Under the pieces are notes generated by a model. That model did no database searches, was not told where the DNA came from, and saw only the letters and a list, made by a program, of their open reading frames with translations. From positions 1 to 64,000 of the forward strand of contig NZ_RJJT01000012.1 of NCBI RefSeq assembly GCF_003938655.1: a DNA stretch of 64,000 bases, read 5' to 3'. Below, piece after piece: positions 9,136 through 17,733 of the stretch; within the stretch, counting starts at the first letter, position 1; the number at the start of each line of letters is the position of its first letter. The stretch comes from Rhizobium pisi. Lineage in GTDB: Bacteria; Pseudomonadota; Alphaproteobacteria; Rhizobiales; Rhizobiaceae. Both the position numbers and the translations under genes were made by a program.

Positions 9136-10356
9136 ATGGCAATCTTGAAGGTGGGAATCCTGGCCGATGATTTGACGAGCGCGACGGATGGCGCCGGACC
9201 ATTTGTGAGCATGGGGCACAGGTGCCTTGTCTTCACTGACTACCGGCGATCGTCCCCTGAAAATGTGGCGATCATCTCCGTCAACAAGGCAAGTCGGGCC
9301 GCATCCGTGAAGGATGCTGCCGATCGGGCGAGGCAGGCAGCAAAAAGCCTGGCGTCCGCGGAACTCCTTTACAATACCGTTGATTCTACCATTCGCGGCC
9401 ACGTCGGAGCTGAGATAACAGCCGCGCTCGCGGCGTCTGGTCGGACCACCGCAATCGTCGCCCCGGCTTTCCCCGCCGGTGGAAGAACTACTGAAGGAGG
9501 ACGTCAGCTTCTTCATGGCGTGCCATTAGAAGAAACCGAGTTTGCAAAGGACCCGCTCCACCCCATAGCGGACTCGAACCTTCGGGCTTTGTTTCGGGAT
9601 ATCCCAGAGGCGGAAATCCGTCACCTTGGGCTTGCGCAAATCCGTGTATTGAAGTCCGGCGAACTGATCGCGGATCAACATAAGTTGTTGATCGCCGATG
9701 CAACAACGCAGGAGGATCTGGCCCGGCTGGTGAAATCGGCGGCAGATCCGAAGTCCATCCTTTGGTGTGGGTCTCCAGGACTGGCCATCGCACTGGCAGA
9801 CTATGTGGGTCGCCCCGATGACACCACATTGTTGCCCCTCGCGGCGGCGCTCAATCTCTTCGTTGTTGGGAGCGTCAACCTCCTGAGCCGCGAGCAATGC
9901 TCACGGCTGATGAGCACTGGCAACGTCCGGCAGATCGTCATCGACGCCGAGGTGGCGTCTCGCTCTGCCGACCTCGCGGCCAAAAACGCCGCTGACGAAT
10001 ACAGACAATCCGGAACCAGCGCTGACGTTATTCTAACCACGTCGGACCGTGGCACCTCCGCCGATCCTCGGTTCATCGCAATCGCTCTTGGCAAGACTGT
10101 CCGCGCGATTATGGAGTATCATCCGGTGACGGGACTCTTCCTGACTGGCGGTGACACCGCCGAATCCGTGCTGAGCGAACTTGAGATCGCCTCTGTGAAT
10201 CTTCTCGGCGAGGTCGAGCCCGGCATCCCGGTGGGCCGCACGACCGGCCCCGATCCTGTTCACATCATCACAAAGGCGGGCGGCTTCGGCTCGTCCAATA
10301 TCCTGCTGAAATCAGCCGAGGTGCTTCGGGGCCTCTGGCTTGGAGATAGGAAATGA
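9136..10356 (+). CDS. Four-carbon sugar-acid kinase (DUF1537; D-threonate/erythronate-type)
   Basis: A 406-residue DUF1537-family kinase. The N-terminal domain starts with VGILADDLTSATDGA, the sugar-acid-binding signature; YNTVDSTIRG follows, and the C-terminal nucleotide-binding domain contains GLFLTGGDTAESV and a KAGGFG end motif. DUF1537 proteins phosphorylate D-threonate, L-threonate or D-erythronate and are often paired with PdxA2, as here (4-base ATGA overlap with the next gene). The start is uncertain: AAAGG directly abuts the ATG at 9136, while a TTG at 9145 would have proper spacing and would give a shorter N-terminus like other members. I keep 9136 but rate 9145 as at least equally likely. 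Confidence 0.88.
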   Translation: MAILKVGILADDLTSATDGAGPFVSMGHRCLVFTDYRRSSPENVAIISVNKASRAASVKDAADRARQAAKSLASAELLYNTVDSTIRGHVGAEITAALAASGRTTAIVAPAFPAGGRTTEGGRQLLHGVPLEETEFAKDPLHPIADSNLRALFRDIPEAEIRHLGLAQIRVLKSGELIADQHKLLIADATTQEDLARLVKSAADPKSILWCGSPGLAIALADYVGRPDDTTLLPLAAALNLFVVGSVNLLSREQCSRLMSTGNVRQIVIDAEVASRSADLAAKNAADEYRQSGTSADVILTTSDRGTSADPRFIAIALGKTVRAIMEYHPVTGLFLTGGDTAESVLSELEIASVNLLGEVEPGIPVGRTTGPDPVHIITKAGGFGSSNILLKSAEVLRGLWLGDRK

Positions 10357-11327
10357 AGAAACCTGTTGGCATAACAATGGGCGATCCCTGTGGAATCGGC
10401 CCGGAAATCATCGCCCGCGTTTTCGCGGACGGATTGCCGGAGCAAGCGGTGGTGATTGGTGACGCCAAAGTGATGGAACGCGCGGTTCGGGCCTTGGCTC
10501 TTCCTCTTCAAGTGCAGCCCATCGCGTCGGTCGACGAGGCGGTCCGAGACGCGACGCTCATACCCGTTCTCAACGTCTCGGATCTGCCGGGCGATATGCC
10601 GATCGGTCAGGTGGACGCTCGCGCTGGGCGAGCGAGCTACGACTATGTCGTGAGAGCGATCGACGAAGCGCTGGCAGGAAACATCGGGGCGATCGTTACC
10701 GCGCCGATCAATAAGGAAGCGATGAAGAAGGGCGGGCTCAATTACCCCGGCCACACCGAAATCCTTGCTGAACGGTCGGGGACCGACAAGTTCGCAATGA
10801 TGCTGGCAAACGACGAGTTGCGTGTCATCCTGGTGACGATCCACGTGTCGTTGCGCGACGCAATCGACCTCGTGACGCAGCAATCTGTGCTCAGAACGAT
10901 CGAATTGGCGCACAGGGCAGGCAAGGCTTATGGCATTGCTTCGCCCCGTGTTGCGGTCGCCGGCCTCAATCCCCATGCCGGTGAAAACGGCATGTTCGGA
11001 CGCGAAGATCTCGACATCATCGCGCCGGCGATCATGCGCGCTCAGGAACTGGGAATAAACGCGTCCGGCCCGTGGCCCGGAGACACAATTTTTATGCGAG
11101 CCCGCATGGGCGAGTTCGATATCGTCGTTGCGCAATATCACGACCAGGGCCTCATTCCGGTCAAATATCTCGGCATCGACAACGGTGTCAATGTCACCAT
11201 CGGCTTGCCCTTCATTCGAACCAGTGTCGATCACGGCACCGCATTCGACATCGCGGGCCAGGGCACGGCCGACCATTCCTCACTTCGCTACGCCTTCGAT
11301 CAGGCGCTGCTTCTCAACGCAATCTAG
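10353..11327 (+). CDS. pdxA2: PdxA2-type 4-phosphate sugar-acid/hydroxythreonine dehydrogenase
   Basis: A 324-residue PdxA-family NAD-dependent dehydrogenase. It begins with the family motif ITMGDPCGIGPEI, and the divalent-metal ligands are visible as His134 (YPGHTE), His208 (NPHAGE) and His263 (YHDQG). PdxA proper makes 3-amino-1-hydroxyacetone phosphate for vitamin B6. The PdxA2 branch that sits beside DUF1537 kinases oxidises and decarboxylates D-threonate 4-phosphate or erythronate 4-phosphate to dihydroxyacetone phosphate. Overlap with the kinase gene strongly supports the catabolic role. The assignment to PdxA2 rather than PdxA rests on context, not on a tree. Confidence 0.85.
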   Translation: MKKPVGITMGDPCGIGPEIIARVFADGLPEQAVVIGDAKVMERAVRALALPLQVQPIASVDEAVRDATLIPVLNVSDLPGDMPIGQVDARAGRASYDYVVRAIDEALAGNIGAIVTAPINKEAMKKGGLNYPGHTEILAERSGTDKFAMMLANDELRVILVTIHVSLRDAIDLVTQQSVLRTIELAHRAGKAYGIASPRVAVAGLNPHAGENGMFGREDLDIIAPAIMRAQELGINASGPWPGDTIFMRARMGEFDIVVAQYHDQGLIPVKYLGIDNGVNVTIGLPFIRTSVDHGTAFDIAGQGTADHSSLRYAFDQALLLNAI

Positions 11328-11338
11328 GAGCGCTTTCT

Positions 11339-12067
11339 TTGCCCCAGACTTCTCCCGACTTCATATTTATGTTGACCAACCAGGATCGGACCGTTGCCGA
11401 CGCGGCTGAGCGCCTCAAGGATGTGCTTGCCGCAGGCATCACGCATGTGGGGTTCAAGGATATTGGCCTCCCGTTCGGTGAACTCTTGGGCCTTGCTTCG
11501 GCAATCAAGGCGGCGGGTGCGACGCTCTATTTGGAAGTTGTTAGCCTCGACGAGGAGAGCGAGCGCCGGTCCGGGCAGGCCGCGGTCGACCTTGGCGTCG
11601 ACATCCTAATGGGTGGAACCCGACCGAATGTCGTTCTGCCAATTATCGCTGGGAGGAACATCCAATACTATCCCTTCCCCGGCAAGATCGTTGGTCATCC
11701 GAGCAAGCTCGATGGGACGATCGAAACAATTGTGGACAGTGCTCGGCAATTGGCTGCGATCGACGGTGTCAGCGGTCTCGATCTGCTCGCCTATCGCTTC
11801 AACGGAGATGTCGAAGCGTTGATGACGCGCGTGTGCGAGGCCGTCGAGAAGCCTGTAGTGGTTGCCGGATCGATCGACAGTCCTGAAAGGATGGCGGCCG
11901 TCGTACGATCTGGCGCCGCAGGGTTTACCATTGGCACGGCGGCTTTCAATGGCGCATTTTCAGGCAGTTCCAATCTGCGGTTGGAGATCGAGAAGGAGAT
12001 CGACGTGCTCATGCGGATTAAGGCTGACGCGGGTGATATTGCGCTTTCACCATTAACATCAGGCTGA
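11339..12067 (+). CDS. TIM-barrel (beta/alpha barrel) protein of unknown function
   Basis: 242 residues from a TTG at 11339, chosen because AGGAG lies 8 bases upstream and no ATG at that distance exists; the next ATG (11369) would cut only ten residues. The sequence looks like a small TIM barrel: alternating strands such as HVGFKDIGLPFG, ATLYLEVVSLD, VDILMGGTRPN and PVVVAGSID, then a phosphate-binding-like end GAAGFTIGTAAFNG, resembling the phosphate grip of HisA/HisF/TrpC-type barrels. I do not recognise a characterised family. It lies 11 bases after pdxA2 in the operon, so it probably acts on a phosphorylated intermediate of that pathway or its product. Confidence 0.75.
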   Translation: MPQTSPDFIFMLTNQDRTVADAAERLKDVLAAGITHVGFKDIGLPFGELLGLASAIKAAGATLYLEVVSLDEESERRSGQAAVDLGVDILMGGTRPNVVLPIIAGRNIQYYPFPGKIVGHPSKLDGTIETIVDSARQLAAIDGVSGLDLLAYRFNGDVEALMTRVCEAVEKPVVVAGSIDSPERMAAVVRSGAAGFTIGTAAFNGAFSGSSNLRLEIEKEIDVLMRIKADAGDIALSPLTSG

Positions 12068-12145
12068 ACCGACCGTTCACAAACCATTAATTTCGATCTT
12101 TATGATTTTGCGAGAAGGTGAATTTTGAATTTGGAGATCGGATTC

Positions 12146-13324
12146 ATGAATCTAGCGACGTTCGACCCGCCCACGCGCTTGGCGGCCACGACCACTCTTG
12201 AGGGGCTGGAAACGCCCTGTCTGGTTCTGGACGCGGACCGGATGGACCGGAATATTGCGCGGCTCAGGAACCGGCTCGATGGCCTGGGGGTGTCGCTTCG
12301 ACCGCATTTGAAGACCGCGAAATCGATTGACGTGGCCCGGCGGGTCATGAGTGCGCCCGAGGGGCCGGCGACTGTCTCCACGCTGAAGGAAGCCGAGCAG
12401 TTCGCGACCGATGGCGTTCGCGACATGATCTATGCGGTCGGCATCGCGCCGGAGAAGCTCGCACGTATCGTCGAACTGCGTGCCAAGGGCGTCGATCTCG
12501 TGGTGGTAGTCGATGCCGTTGAGCAGGCGGAGGCGGTTGCCGCGGCATCCCGAAACGCCGGAATGCGGATCCCAGCCATGATCGAGATCGACTGCGATGG
12601 CCACCGCTCGGGTGTGGTGCCCATCAACCACGCCCAGTTGCTGGAGATCGGGAAGGTCCTGGCCGCAGGGGCGGAGCTGCGTGGCGTTCTGACCCATGCC
12701 GGCGACAGCTACAAAGGTGGAGGCGACGAGGCGCAGCAGCACTATGCAGAAGCGGAGCGGTTGGCGGTTGTTGGAGCCGCGCAACTTCTTCGCGGTGCAG
12801 GTCTGCCATGCCCGGTCGTCAGCGTCGGTTCGACGCCGACGGCCCATCACGCAAAGGATCTGACCGGGGTGACTGAAGTCCGCGCCGGCGTGTTCGTGTT
12901 CTTCGATCTGGTGATGGCAGGCATCGGCATTTGCCAAGTTGATGACATCGCGCTCAGCGTTCTGGCGACGGTTATCGGACACCAGCGCGAGAAGGGTTGG
13001 ATCATAACTGATGGCGGATGGATGTCGCTGTCGCGCGACCGTGGAACCGGCAAGCAAGCCGTCGACCAGGGATATGGCCTCGTCTGTGATATCGACGGAA
13101 GTGCCTACGAGGACATTATCGTTGCCGATGCGAACCAGGAGCACGGTATCATCGCCGTGCGGCCCGACTCGGACGCTCGCCTGCCCGTTCTGGCGATCGG
13201 AGACCGGGTGAGGATCCTGCCGAACCACGCATGCGCGACCGCGGCGCAGCACGCAGTCTATCATGTTGTCCGTAGTGGCTCGCATGCCGTTGAAGCTTGC
13301 TGGCCGCGCTTCGGAGGCTGGTGA
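12146..13324 (+). CDS. DSD1-family PLP enzyme (D-threonine aldolase / D-serine dehydratase / D-hydroxyaspartate aldolase-like)
   Basis: A 392-residue fold-III PLP enzyme with an alanine-racemase-like N-terminal domain. The motif LETPCLVLD is followed by RPHLKTAKS, where Lys56 is the expected PLP lysine. The C-terminal PNHACATAA resembles the metal-binding His/Cys site of D-serine dehydratase and D-threonine aldolase. Family members cleave or dehydrate beta-hydroxy D-amino acids; BhcC of the beta-hydroxyaspartate cycle belongs here. The start is the ATG at 12146 with GGAG 9 bases upstream; a TTG at 12125 is possible. Its stop overlaps the ridA start by one base, so both are translated together. 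Confidence 0.83.
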   Translation: MNLATFDPPTRLAATTTLEGLETPCLVLDADRMDRNIARLRNRLDGLGVSLRPHLKTAKSIDVARRVMSAPEGPATVSTLKEAEQFATDGVRDMIYAVGIAPEKLARIVELRAKGVDLVVVVDAVEQAEAVAAASRNAGMRIPAMIEIDCDGHRSGVVPINHAQLLEIGKVLAAGAELRGVLTHAGDSYKGGGDEAQQHYAEAERLAVVGAAQLLRGAGLPCPVVSVGSTPTAHHAKDLTGVTEVRAGVFVFFDLVMAGIGICQVDDIALSVLATVIGHQREKGWIITDGGWMSLSRDRGTGKQAVDQGYGLVCDIDGSAYEDIIVADANQEHGIIAVRPDSDARLPVLAIGDRVRILPNHACATAAQHAVYHVVRSGSHAVEACWPRFGGW

Positions 13325-13749
13325 TGTCGAACATCATAACCCTAAATACCGTTCGTGCGCCCAGCCCTGCCGGTCATTATGTCCAGGCGAAGCTGGCGGG
13401 CCAGCATCTTTACATATCAGGGCAGCTCCCGATCCGGCCGGATGGGGCGCCGCTTCCCGACGATAGGTTCGAGACGCAGGCGGGGCAGGCCATCGAGAAC
13501 ATGCTGGCGGTTCTGCAAGCCGCGGGCGGAACCCCGGACAATCTCGTCAGGGTGACCGCCTACATCGTTGGCGTCAGCAACTGGCCGCGCTTCAACCAGG
13601 TTTATGCAGCGCGGCTGGGAGAGGCGCGCCCGGCGCGCACCGTGGTTCCGGTATCCGAACTCCACTACGGCTATCTCGTCGAGATCGACGCGATCGCCGT
13701 GCTCGCGCAAGACACTCCCGCGCGGCAGGCAGAAAACAGCTCCGACTAA
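13324..13749 (+). CDS. RidA/YjgF-family deaminase
   Basis: A 141-residue RidA-superfamily protein, with the usual HLYISGQLPIRPDG strand pair, an AIENMLAVLQAAGG helix, VRVTAYI and a C-terminal DAIAVL. RidA proteins hydrolyse reactive enamine/imine intermediates released by PLP dehydratases and amino-acid oxidases. The canonical Arg that binds the carboxylate is matched by ARPARTVVPV near residues 101-110. The position between a DSD1-type PLP enzyme and an FAD amino-acid oxidoreductase, both of which can release enamine/imine products, fits this role. It overlaps the upstream gene by one base (TGATG). Confidence 0.88.
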   Translation: MSNIITLNTVRAPSPAGHYVQAKLAGQHLYISGQLPIRPDGAPLPDDRFETQAGQAIENMLAVLQAAGGTPDNLVRVTAYIVGVSNWPRFNQVYAARLGEARPARTVVPVSELHYGYLVEIDAIAVLAQDTPARQAENSSD

Positions 13750-13768
13750 TCAATTCAGGTCAGCCACG

Positions 13769-15091
13769 ATGTCACCACTCCTCAAACGCATACGGAGCGA
13801 TCAAGCGCTTCCCGCTAAGGCCGACGTCGTCGTCATTGGCGGCGGCATCGTTGGCGCGTCGGCGGCATTTTTTCTCGCGGAGCGGGGGCTCTCCGTCGCT
13901 TTGATCGAAAAGGGGTATGTCGGCGGTGAGCAGTCAAGCCGAAACTGGGGCTGGTGCCGCCGGCAAAACCGGGATGAGCGCGAACTGTCACTCTCAGGGA
14001 TTTCCATGCAGGCGTGGGACCAGTTTTCTGCCAAAATCGACGAGGACGTCGGCTTCCGCCAATGCGGTCTATTCTATGCGACAGACGATCCGCTGCAGCT
14101 GGCGGAATGGGAACAATGGCTTGATCTTGCCCGGCAATTCAACGTCAATACGAAGATGCTGTCTGCCCGGGAGGCGCATGACAGAATTCCCGCGCAAGGT
14201 CGCCGCTGGCTCGGCGGCGTCCATTCAGTCGATGATGCCAAGGGTGAGCCTGCCATTGCGGCGCCAACGATCGCGAATGGTGCCCGCAAGTTCGGAGCGA
14301 CTATCCACCAGGAATGCGCTGCACGAGGTCTTGATATCGTCAATGGTGCAGTTGCGGGCGTCATCACCGAAAAAGGGATCATCAGCTCGCAGGCTGTTTT
14401 GAACGCCGGCGGTGCGTGGGCCTCCCTGTTCTGTCGCCAGTACGGCGTACAGTTCCCGCAGGCAAGCGTGCGCCAGACCGCAATTCGTACACGGCCTACA
14501 ACCAGTCTCGGCGAGGCGATATATACACCGGAGTGCTCGCTGACCCGCAGATTGGATGGCAGTTACACGCTTGCTATCAGCGGCAGGGCGACCTTGGATA
14601 TCACGCCGCAAGGCCTCCGCTATGCGCGCTGGTTCATGCCGATGTTTCTGAAGCGACTGAAAGCGGTCCAGATCGGCATCGGGAGATCGATGTTTCACGG
14701 ACCGGAAGCTTTGGCAAGCTGGAACGAGAATAGGGTTTCGCCGTTCGAGCGGATCCGCGTTCTCGATCCAAGACCGAGCCGCCGGACGATCGCGGCGATT
14801 CTGAAGGGCGTCACCGAACAGTTCCCCGCGCTAGGGGGCATTGAGATCGCCGACAGCTGGGGCGCCTATGTGGATTGCACACCGGACGCGGTACCCGTTA
14901 TCTCGGCGTGCGATCATGTGAAAGGCCTCTATTTGGCCGCCGGCGGTTCCGGCCATGGCTTCGGCATCGGCCCGGGCATCGGCCGCCTGGCAGCCGACCT
15001 GGTTGCGAACGATAGGCCTTGTGTTGATCCCACACCCTTCCGCCTGTCGCGCTTCTTTGACGGTTCCAGAGTGGAGGTAGGCAGTCTCTGA
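13769..15091 (+). CDS. FAD-dependent amino-acid/amine oxidoreductase (DAO family)
   Basis: 440 residues starting MSPLLKRIRS at 13769; longer readings of the frame run over ridA. The FAD-binding GGGIVG is near residues 22-27, followed by EKGYVGGEQSSRNWGW and the C-terminal GGSGHGFGIGPG. It is a close paralog of the protein at 346-1680. In this operon (kinase, PdxA2, TIM barrel, DSD1 enzyme, RidA) it would oxidise an amino acid or secondary amine, with RidA clearing the imine. Last gene before a convergent gap containing a hairpin. Substrate unknown. Confidence 0.85.
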   Translation: MSPLLKRIRSDQALPAKADVVVIGGGIVGASAAFFLAERGLSVALIEKGYVGGEQSSRNWGWCRRQNRDERELSLSGISMQAWDQFSAKIDEDVGFRQCGLFYATDDPLQLAEWEQWLDLARQFNVNTKMLSAREAHDRIPAQGRRWLGGVHSVDDAKGEPAIAAPTIANGARKFGATIHQECAARGLDIVNGAVAGVITEKGIISSQAVLNAGGAWASLFCRQYGVQFPQASVRQTAIRTRPTTSLGEAIYTPECSLTRRLDGSYTLAISGRATLDITPQGLRYARWFMPMFLKRLKAVQIGIGRSMFHGPEALASWNENRVSPFERIRVLDPRPSRRTIAAILKGVTEQFPALGGIEIADSWGAYVDCTPDAVPVISACDHVKGLYLAAGGSGHGFGIGPGIGRLAADLVANDRPCVDPTPFRLSRFFDGSRVEVGSL

Positions 15092-15102
15092 TCGTGCCGG
15101 AA

Positions 15103-15126
15103 GGGCGAATTTGGGACAATTCGCTC
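15103..15126. terminator. Possible bidirectional terminator hairpin
   Basis: An inverted repeat with 7 perfect base pairs (15105-15111 with 15118-15124), extendable by a GT wobble and a GC pair, with a 6-base loop. It lies 11 bases after the stop of the rightward oxidoreductase and next to the end of the leftward remnant at 15127. No T-run follows on either strand, so it is only a possible terminator, supported by its position between convergent genes. Confidence 0.4.
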
Positions 15127-15552
15127 CTATCCGATAGGGTCTAGCATCTTGTAATACATGCCGACCAGCGGCAGGAACCAGGGCGTTCCGAAGTGCCCTG
15201 GGACCGCCGGCCATTCGAACCCCTTCATCGGATTGCGGTCCTGTCGGCCGAGGATCGCGTCGGCGACCAGCATTCCGAGATGGGTCGAAAGCTGGGCCCC
15301 ATGGCCGGAGTAACCCATGGCGTGCCAGACGCCGTCATGAGAGCCTGCGCGCGGGAGCCGGTCCTTGGTTATGTCGACGAGCCCGCCCCAGCAATAGTCG
15401 ATCTCGACACCGGCGAGTTGCGGGAAGATCTCCGCGAGGCTTGCCTTTAGGATCGCTCCGAACTTGGCGTCAGAACCGTGGTCGGAATTTGCCGAGAAGC
15501 GCGCGCGCCCTCCGAAATTCAGCCTCCGCCCCCCGCCCCGATCCCACGGCAA
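15127..15552 (-). pseudogene. C-terminal remnant of a PuuB-like FAD-dependent oxidoreductase
   Basis: An open frame of about 141 codons that encodes only the last third of an FAD-dependent oxidoreductase: FGGRARFSAN, then EIFPQLAGVEIDYCWGGLVD, then AMGYSGHGAQLSTHLG and an FLPLVGMYYK end. The intact relative in this window (31022-32341) shows the same order (LFGGRDG, LARLFPELARIGLTHSWFG, ATGYCGSGVVWARWLG) but is 439 residues long. The FAD-binding N-terminal two thirds are missing, and the sequence upstream of about 15535 does not continue the family. The HAD-family gene at 15608 lies just upstream in the same direction, so a deletion probably joined them. I regard it as non-functional. Confidence 0.8.
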
Positions 15553-15607
15553 ACCGAGACTGGTTGTCGGTCCGGCGAGATCGGATTTTCGGATCTATCT
15601 TCGCACC

Positions 15608-16276
15608 TTAAAGCCCGACGACGCCGGGCAATCCAGAGATGCCTGCGATTTCGGTGTATCCGTAATGGGGATTGGCCGGCTCGTGAGCGCGATTGACCCA
15701 AACCTTGTTCTTGATCCCGAGGTCACGTGCGGACATCAGATCGTAACGGAACGAGGAGGAGCAATGCAGTATGTCCTCCGGGCCGCAACCAAGCATATCG
15801 AGCATGTATTCGAACGCCCGGAAGTGCGGCTTGTAGGCGCCGGCCTGTTCGGCGGTGTAGACGGCGTGGAAAGGCGCGCCGAGCTTCTCGACGTTGGACA
15901 TGATCTGCGAGTTCATCGCATTTGACAGAATGACCAGTGGAATTTCCTTGGCCACCTTGGCAAGACCCCCCGGGACGTCTGGATGCGGCCCCCAAGTGGG
16001 AACGCGTTCGTAGACCATCTGCGCGTCTTCGTCCTTGAAGTCGATGCCGTTGCGTTTGCAGGTCCTTGCCAGTGCGTTATGGATCACTTCCGCATAAGGC
16101 TTCCAGTCGGCCATGACTTCATCAAGGCGGTACGCAGAAAAATCGGCGATAAATTGCAGCATTTTCTGCTCGCGCATTCGGTCGCCGTAAAGATCGCGTG
16201 CGGCCTCCGCCATCTGGAAGTTGATTAGCGTGCCATGGCAGTCGAAGGTGATGTATTTCGGGCGGAAAGTGGTCAT
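15608..16276 (-). CDS. HAD-superfamily protein, haloacid dehalogenase type II-like
   Basis: A 222-residue HAD hydrolase. The nucleophile Asp is in the N-terminal FDCHGTLINF, the second motif is VILSNAMNS, and the C-terminal motif region reads SSSFRYDLMSARDLG. In proven L-2-haloacid dehalogenases this last block reads SSNxxD; the Asn is replaced by Phe here and in the paralog at 20922-21611. So dehalogenation is not assured and a phosphatase or other carbon-oxygen/phosphorus hydrolase role is possible. It is about 7 residues shorter than the paralog at the C-terminus, next to the truncated oxidoreductase. Divergent from the cyclodeaminase-like gene at 16736. Confidence 0.85.
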   Translation of the reverse strand: MTTFRPKYITFDCHGTLINFQMAEAARDLYGDRMREQKMLQFIADFSAYRLDEVMADWKPYAEVIHNALARTCKRNGIDFKDEDAQMVYERVPTWGPHPDVPGGLAKVAKEIPLVILSNAMNSQIMSNVEKLGAPFHAVYTAEQAGAYKPHFRAFEYMLDMLGCGPEDILHCSSSFRYDLMSARDLGIKNKVWVNRAHEPANPHYGYTEIAGISGLPGVVGL

Positions 16277-16735
16277 GCGCTTCGTCCTTGCTTTGGGGAG
16301 GATTGTTTAAGTCATGACCAATCATAGCCCGGCGCTCGCATCTGAATTGCCCGAAGATAGCGGAACGTCAGCACAAAATGCTGGAGGGAAACATCATTTG
16401 CCCTTGTGAGGGCTGCTGGGTCACAGCGGTCGAGGTGCCGGACGCGGGAAACTTGTCATTCGGTACCCGTGCGCGACAGCGAGTAAGATCGACTGCGTCA
16501 GCTCCCAATCATTCGCCGGTGTTAGCGTTGGAAGTGGCGGGATAGTTTCAGCACTCCGCCCAAGCTCCAAAGGACGCCGTCGGAACTCTCTGCCAAAATC
16601 GCCTTGAGACATAAAACAATCTGCCTGAGATCGCGCGAATACGGCCAATAGACTCACATTGGGCCTGATAGGATCAATGCAGGTTAGGTCGCAATGCGCC
16701 GACGCATCCGATGAGCTGAACGAGAGAGGTCACGC
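16277..16735. other. Divergent intergenic region, 459 bp, no gene recognised
   Basis: This stretch separates the HAD gene (minus) from the cyclodeaminase-like gene (plus) and should hold both promoters. A short open frame on the minus strand (16421-16657) has no recognisable motif and no supporting ribosome-binding site. A small GCCCT/AGGGC repeat around 16398-16411 is the only structure I see. A GAGAGG sequence before 16736 serves as ribosome-binding site for the rightward gene. Confidence 0.5.
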
Positions 16736-17731
16736 ATGAAAACGCTGCTGCTCAAGAAGCATGACGTAGGGCGGCTCATCAGCATGGCGGAAGTCATCGG
16801 CGCGGTCGAAGAGGCTTACAAGGCCTTCAGCAGCGATCAAGTGGAACAGCCCGATTATATAGGGATTCATCTGCCCTCGCTGCGTGGCGAGATCGACTTC
16901 AAGCTTGGCTACGATAAAGTCGCTGAAATCATCTCCATGAAGGCGCATTCCGGAGGGTTCACCAACAACCCGGTAGAACACGGCGTGCCGAACAGCATGG
17001 GCACCATTCTCCTGTTCGATGCCAGAAGCTGTGCGTTGATTTGTATCATGGATGGAAGCTTGATCACTGGCCTCAGAACCGGGGCGGCGGGAGCCGTCTC
17101 CGTCAAAGCATTGGCGAGAAAGAGCGCCAGGACGATCTCGTCGATCGGCACAGGTAACCAGGCGAGGATGCAAATCCGGGCGATCAATGAGATCATGACG
17201 ATCGAAGAGATCCACGCCTGGGACAGCACCTACGAAACAAGTTCCAAATACAAGGCAGATATCGAGCGCGAATTCGGCATTCCCGTCACGGTCGCAAGCT
17301 CGAAGAAGGAGGCGGTCGAGCGGGCCGACATCTTGATCACAACGACCCGAGGGAAAGGGTCGCTTGTGGAAGCGGAATGGGTGAAACCCGGTACGCACAT
17401 CGTTGCAATCGGCACGGATCAGCGCGGCAAACAGGAGCTGGATCCGGAGCTTTTCCGAAACGCCAAAATCATCGTCGACTCGCTTTCACAATGCACGGAA
17501 AAGGGCGAGACCTGGCACCCGCTGGATAGAAACATCATAGCCAAAGACGACATCCACGGCGAAATCGGCGAGGTATTATTGGGGAGGAAGCCGGGACGAG
17601 AAAGTGATGACGAAATCACGATTTTCGATTCCACGGGGATGGCCATACAAGACAATACGACAGCCAACAAAATTTATCAGAACGCACTAGCCAACAACGT
17701 CGGCACTTTCTTCCAGTTTTTTGAGGAATAA
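16736..17731 (+). CDS. Ornithine cyclodeaminase / mu-crystallin family protein
   Basis: A 331-residue member of the family that includes ornithine cyclodeaminase, alanine dehydrogenase (archaeal type), EutC of ectoine breakdown and BhcD iminosuccinate reductase. Visible are EIISMKAHSGGF with the substrate-binding Lys, LICIMDGSLITGLRTGAAGAV, the Rossmann loop SSIGTGNQA near residues 139-147, and GTHIVAIGTD. It lies 2 bases before a threonine-dehydratase-type gene, so the pair is translationally coupled. The EutB/EutC and BhcB/BhcD pairs have these same two families. The other ectoine genes (EutD, EutE) are absent, so an iminosuccinate- or hydroxy-amino-acid-linked role is more likely. Reaction not fixed. 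Confidence 0.85.
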   Translation: MKTLLLKKHDVGRLISMAEVIGAVEEAYKAFSSDQVEQPDYIGIHLPSLRGEIDFKLGYDKVAEIISMKAHSGGFTNNPVEHGVPNSMGTILLFDARSCALICIMDGSLITGLRTGAAGAVSVKALARKSARTISSIGTGNQARMQIRAINEIMTIEEIHAWDSTYETSSKYKADIEREFGIPVTVASSKKEAVERADILITTTRGKGSLVEAEWVKPGTHIVAIGTDQRGKQELDPELFRNAKIIVDSLSQCTEKGETWHPLDRNIIAKDDIHGEIGEVLLGRKPGRESDDEITIFDSTGMAIQDNTTANKIYQNALANNVGTFFQFFEE

Positions 17732-17733
17732 CC

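Noticed and set aside
16421..16657. Possible small protein on the minus strand
   Set aside because: No ribosome-binding site, no recognisable motif, and low-complexity Pro/Arg content; probably a chance open frame.
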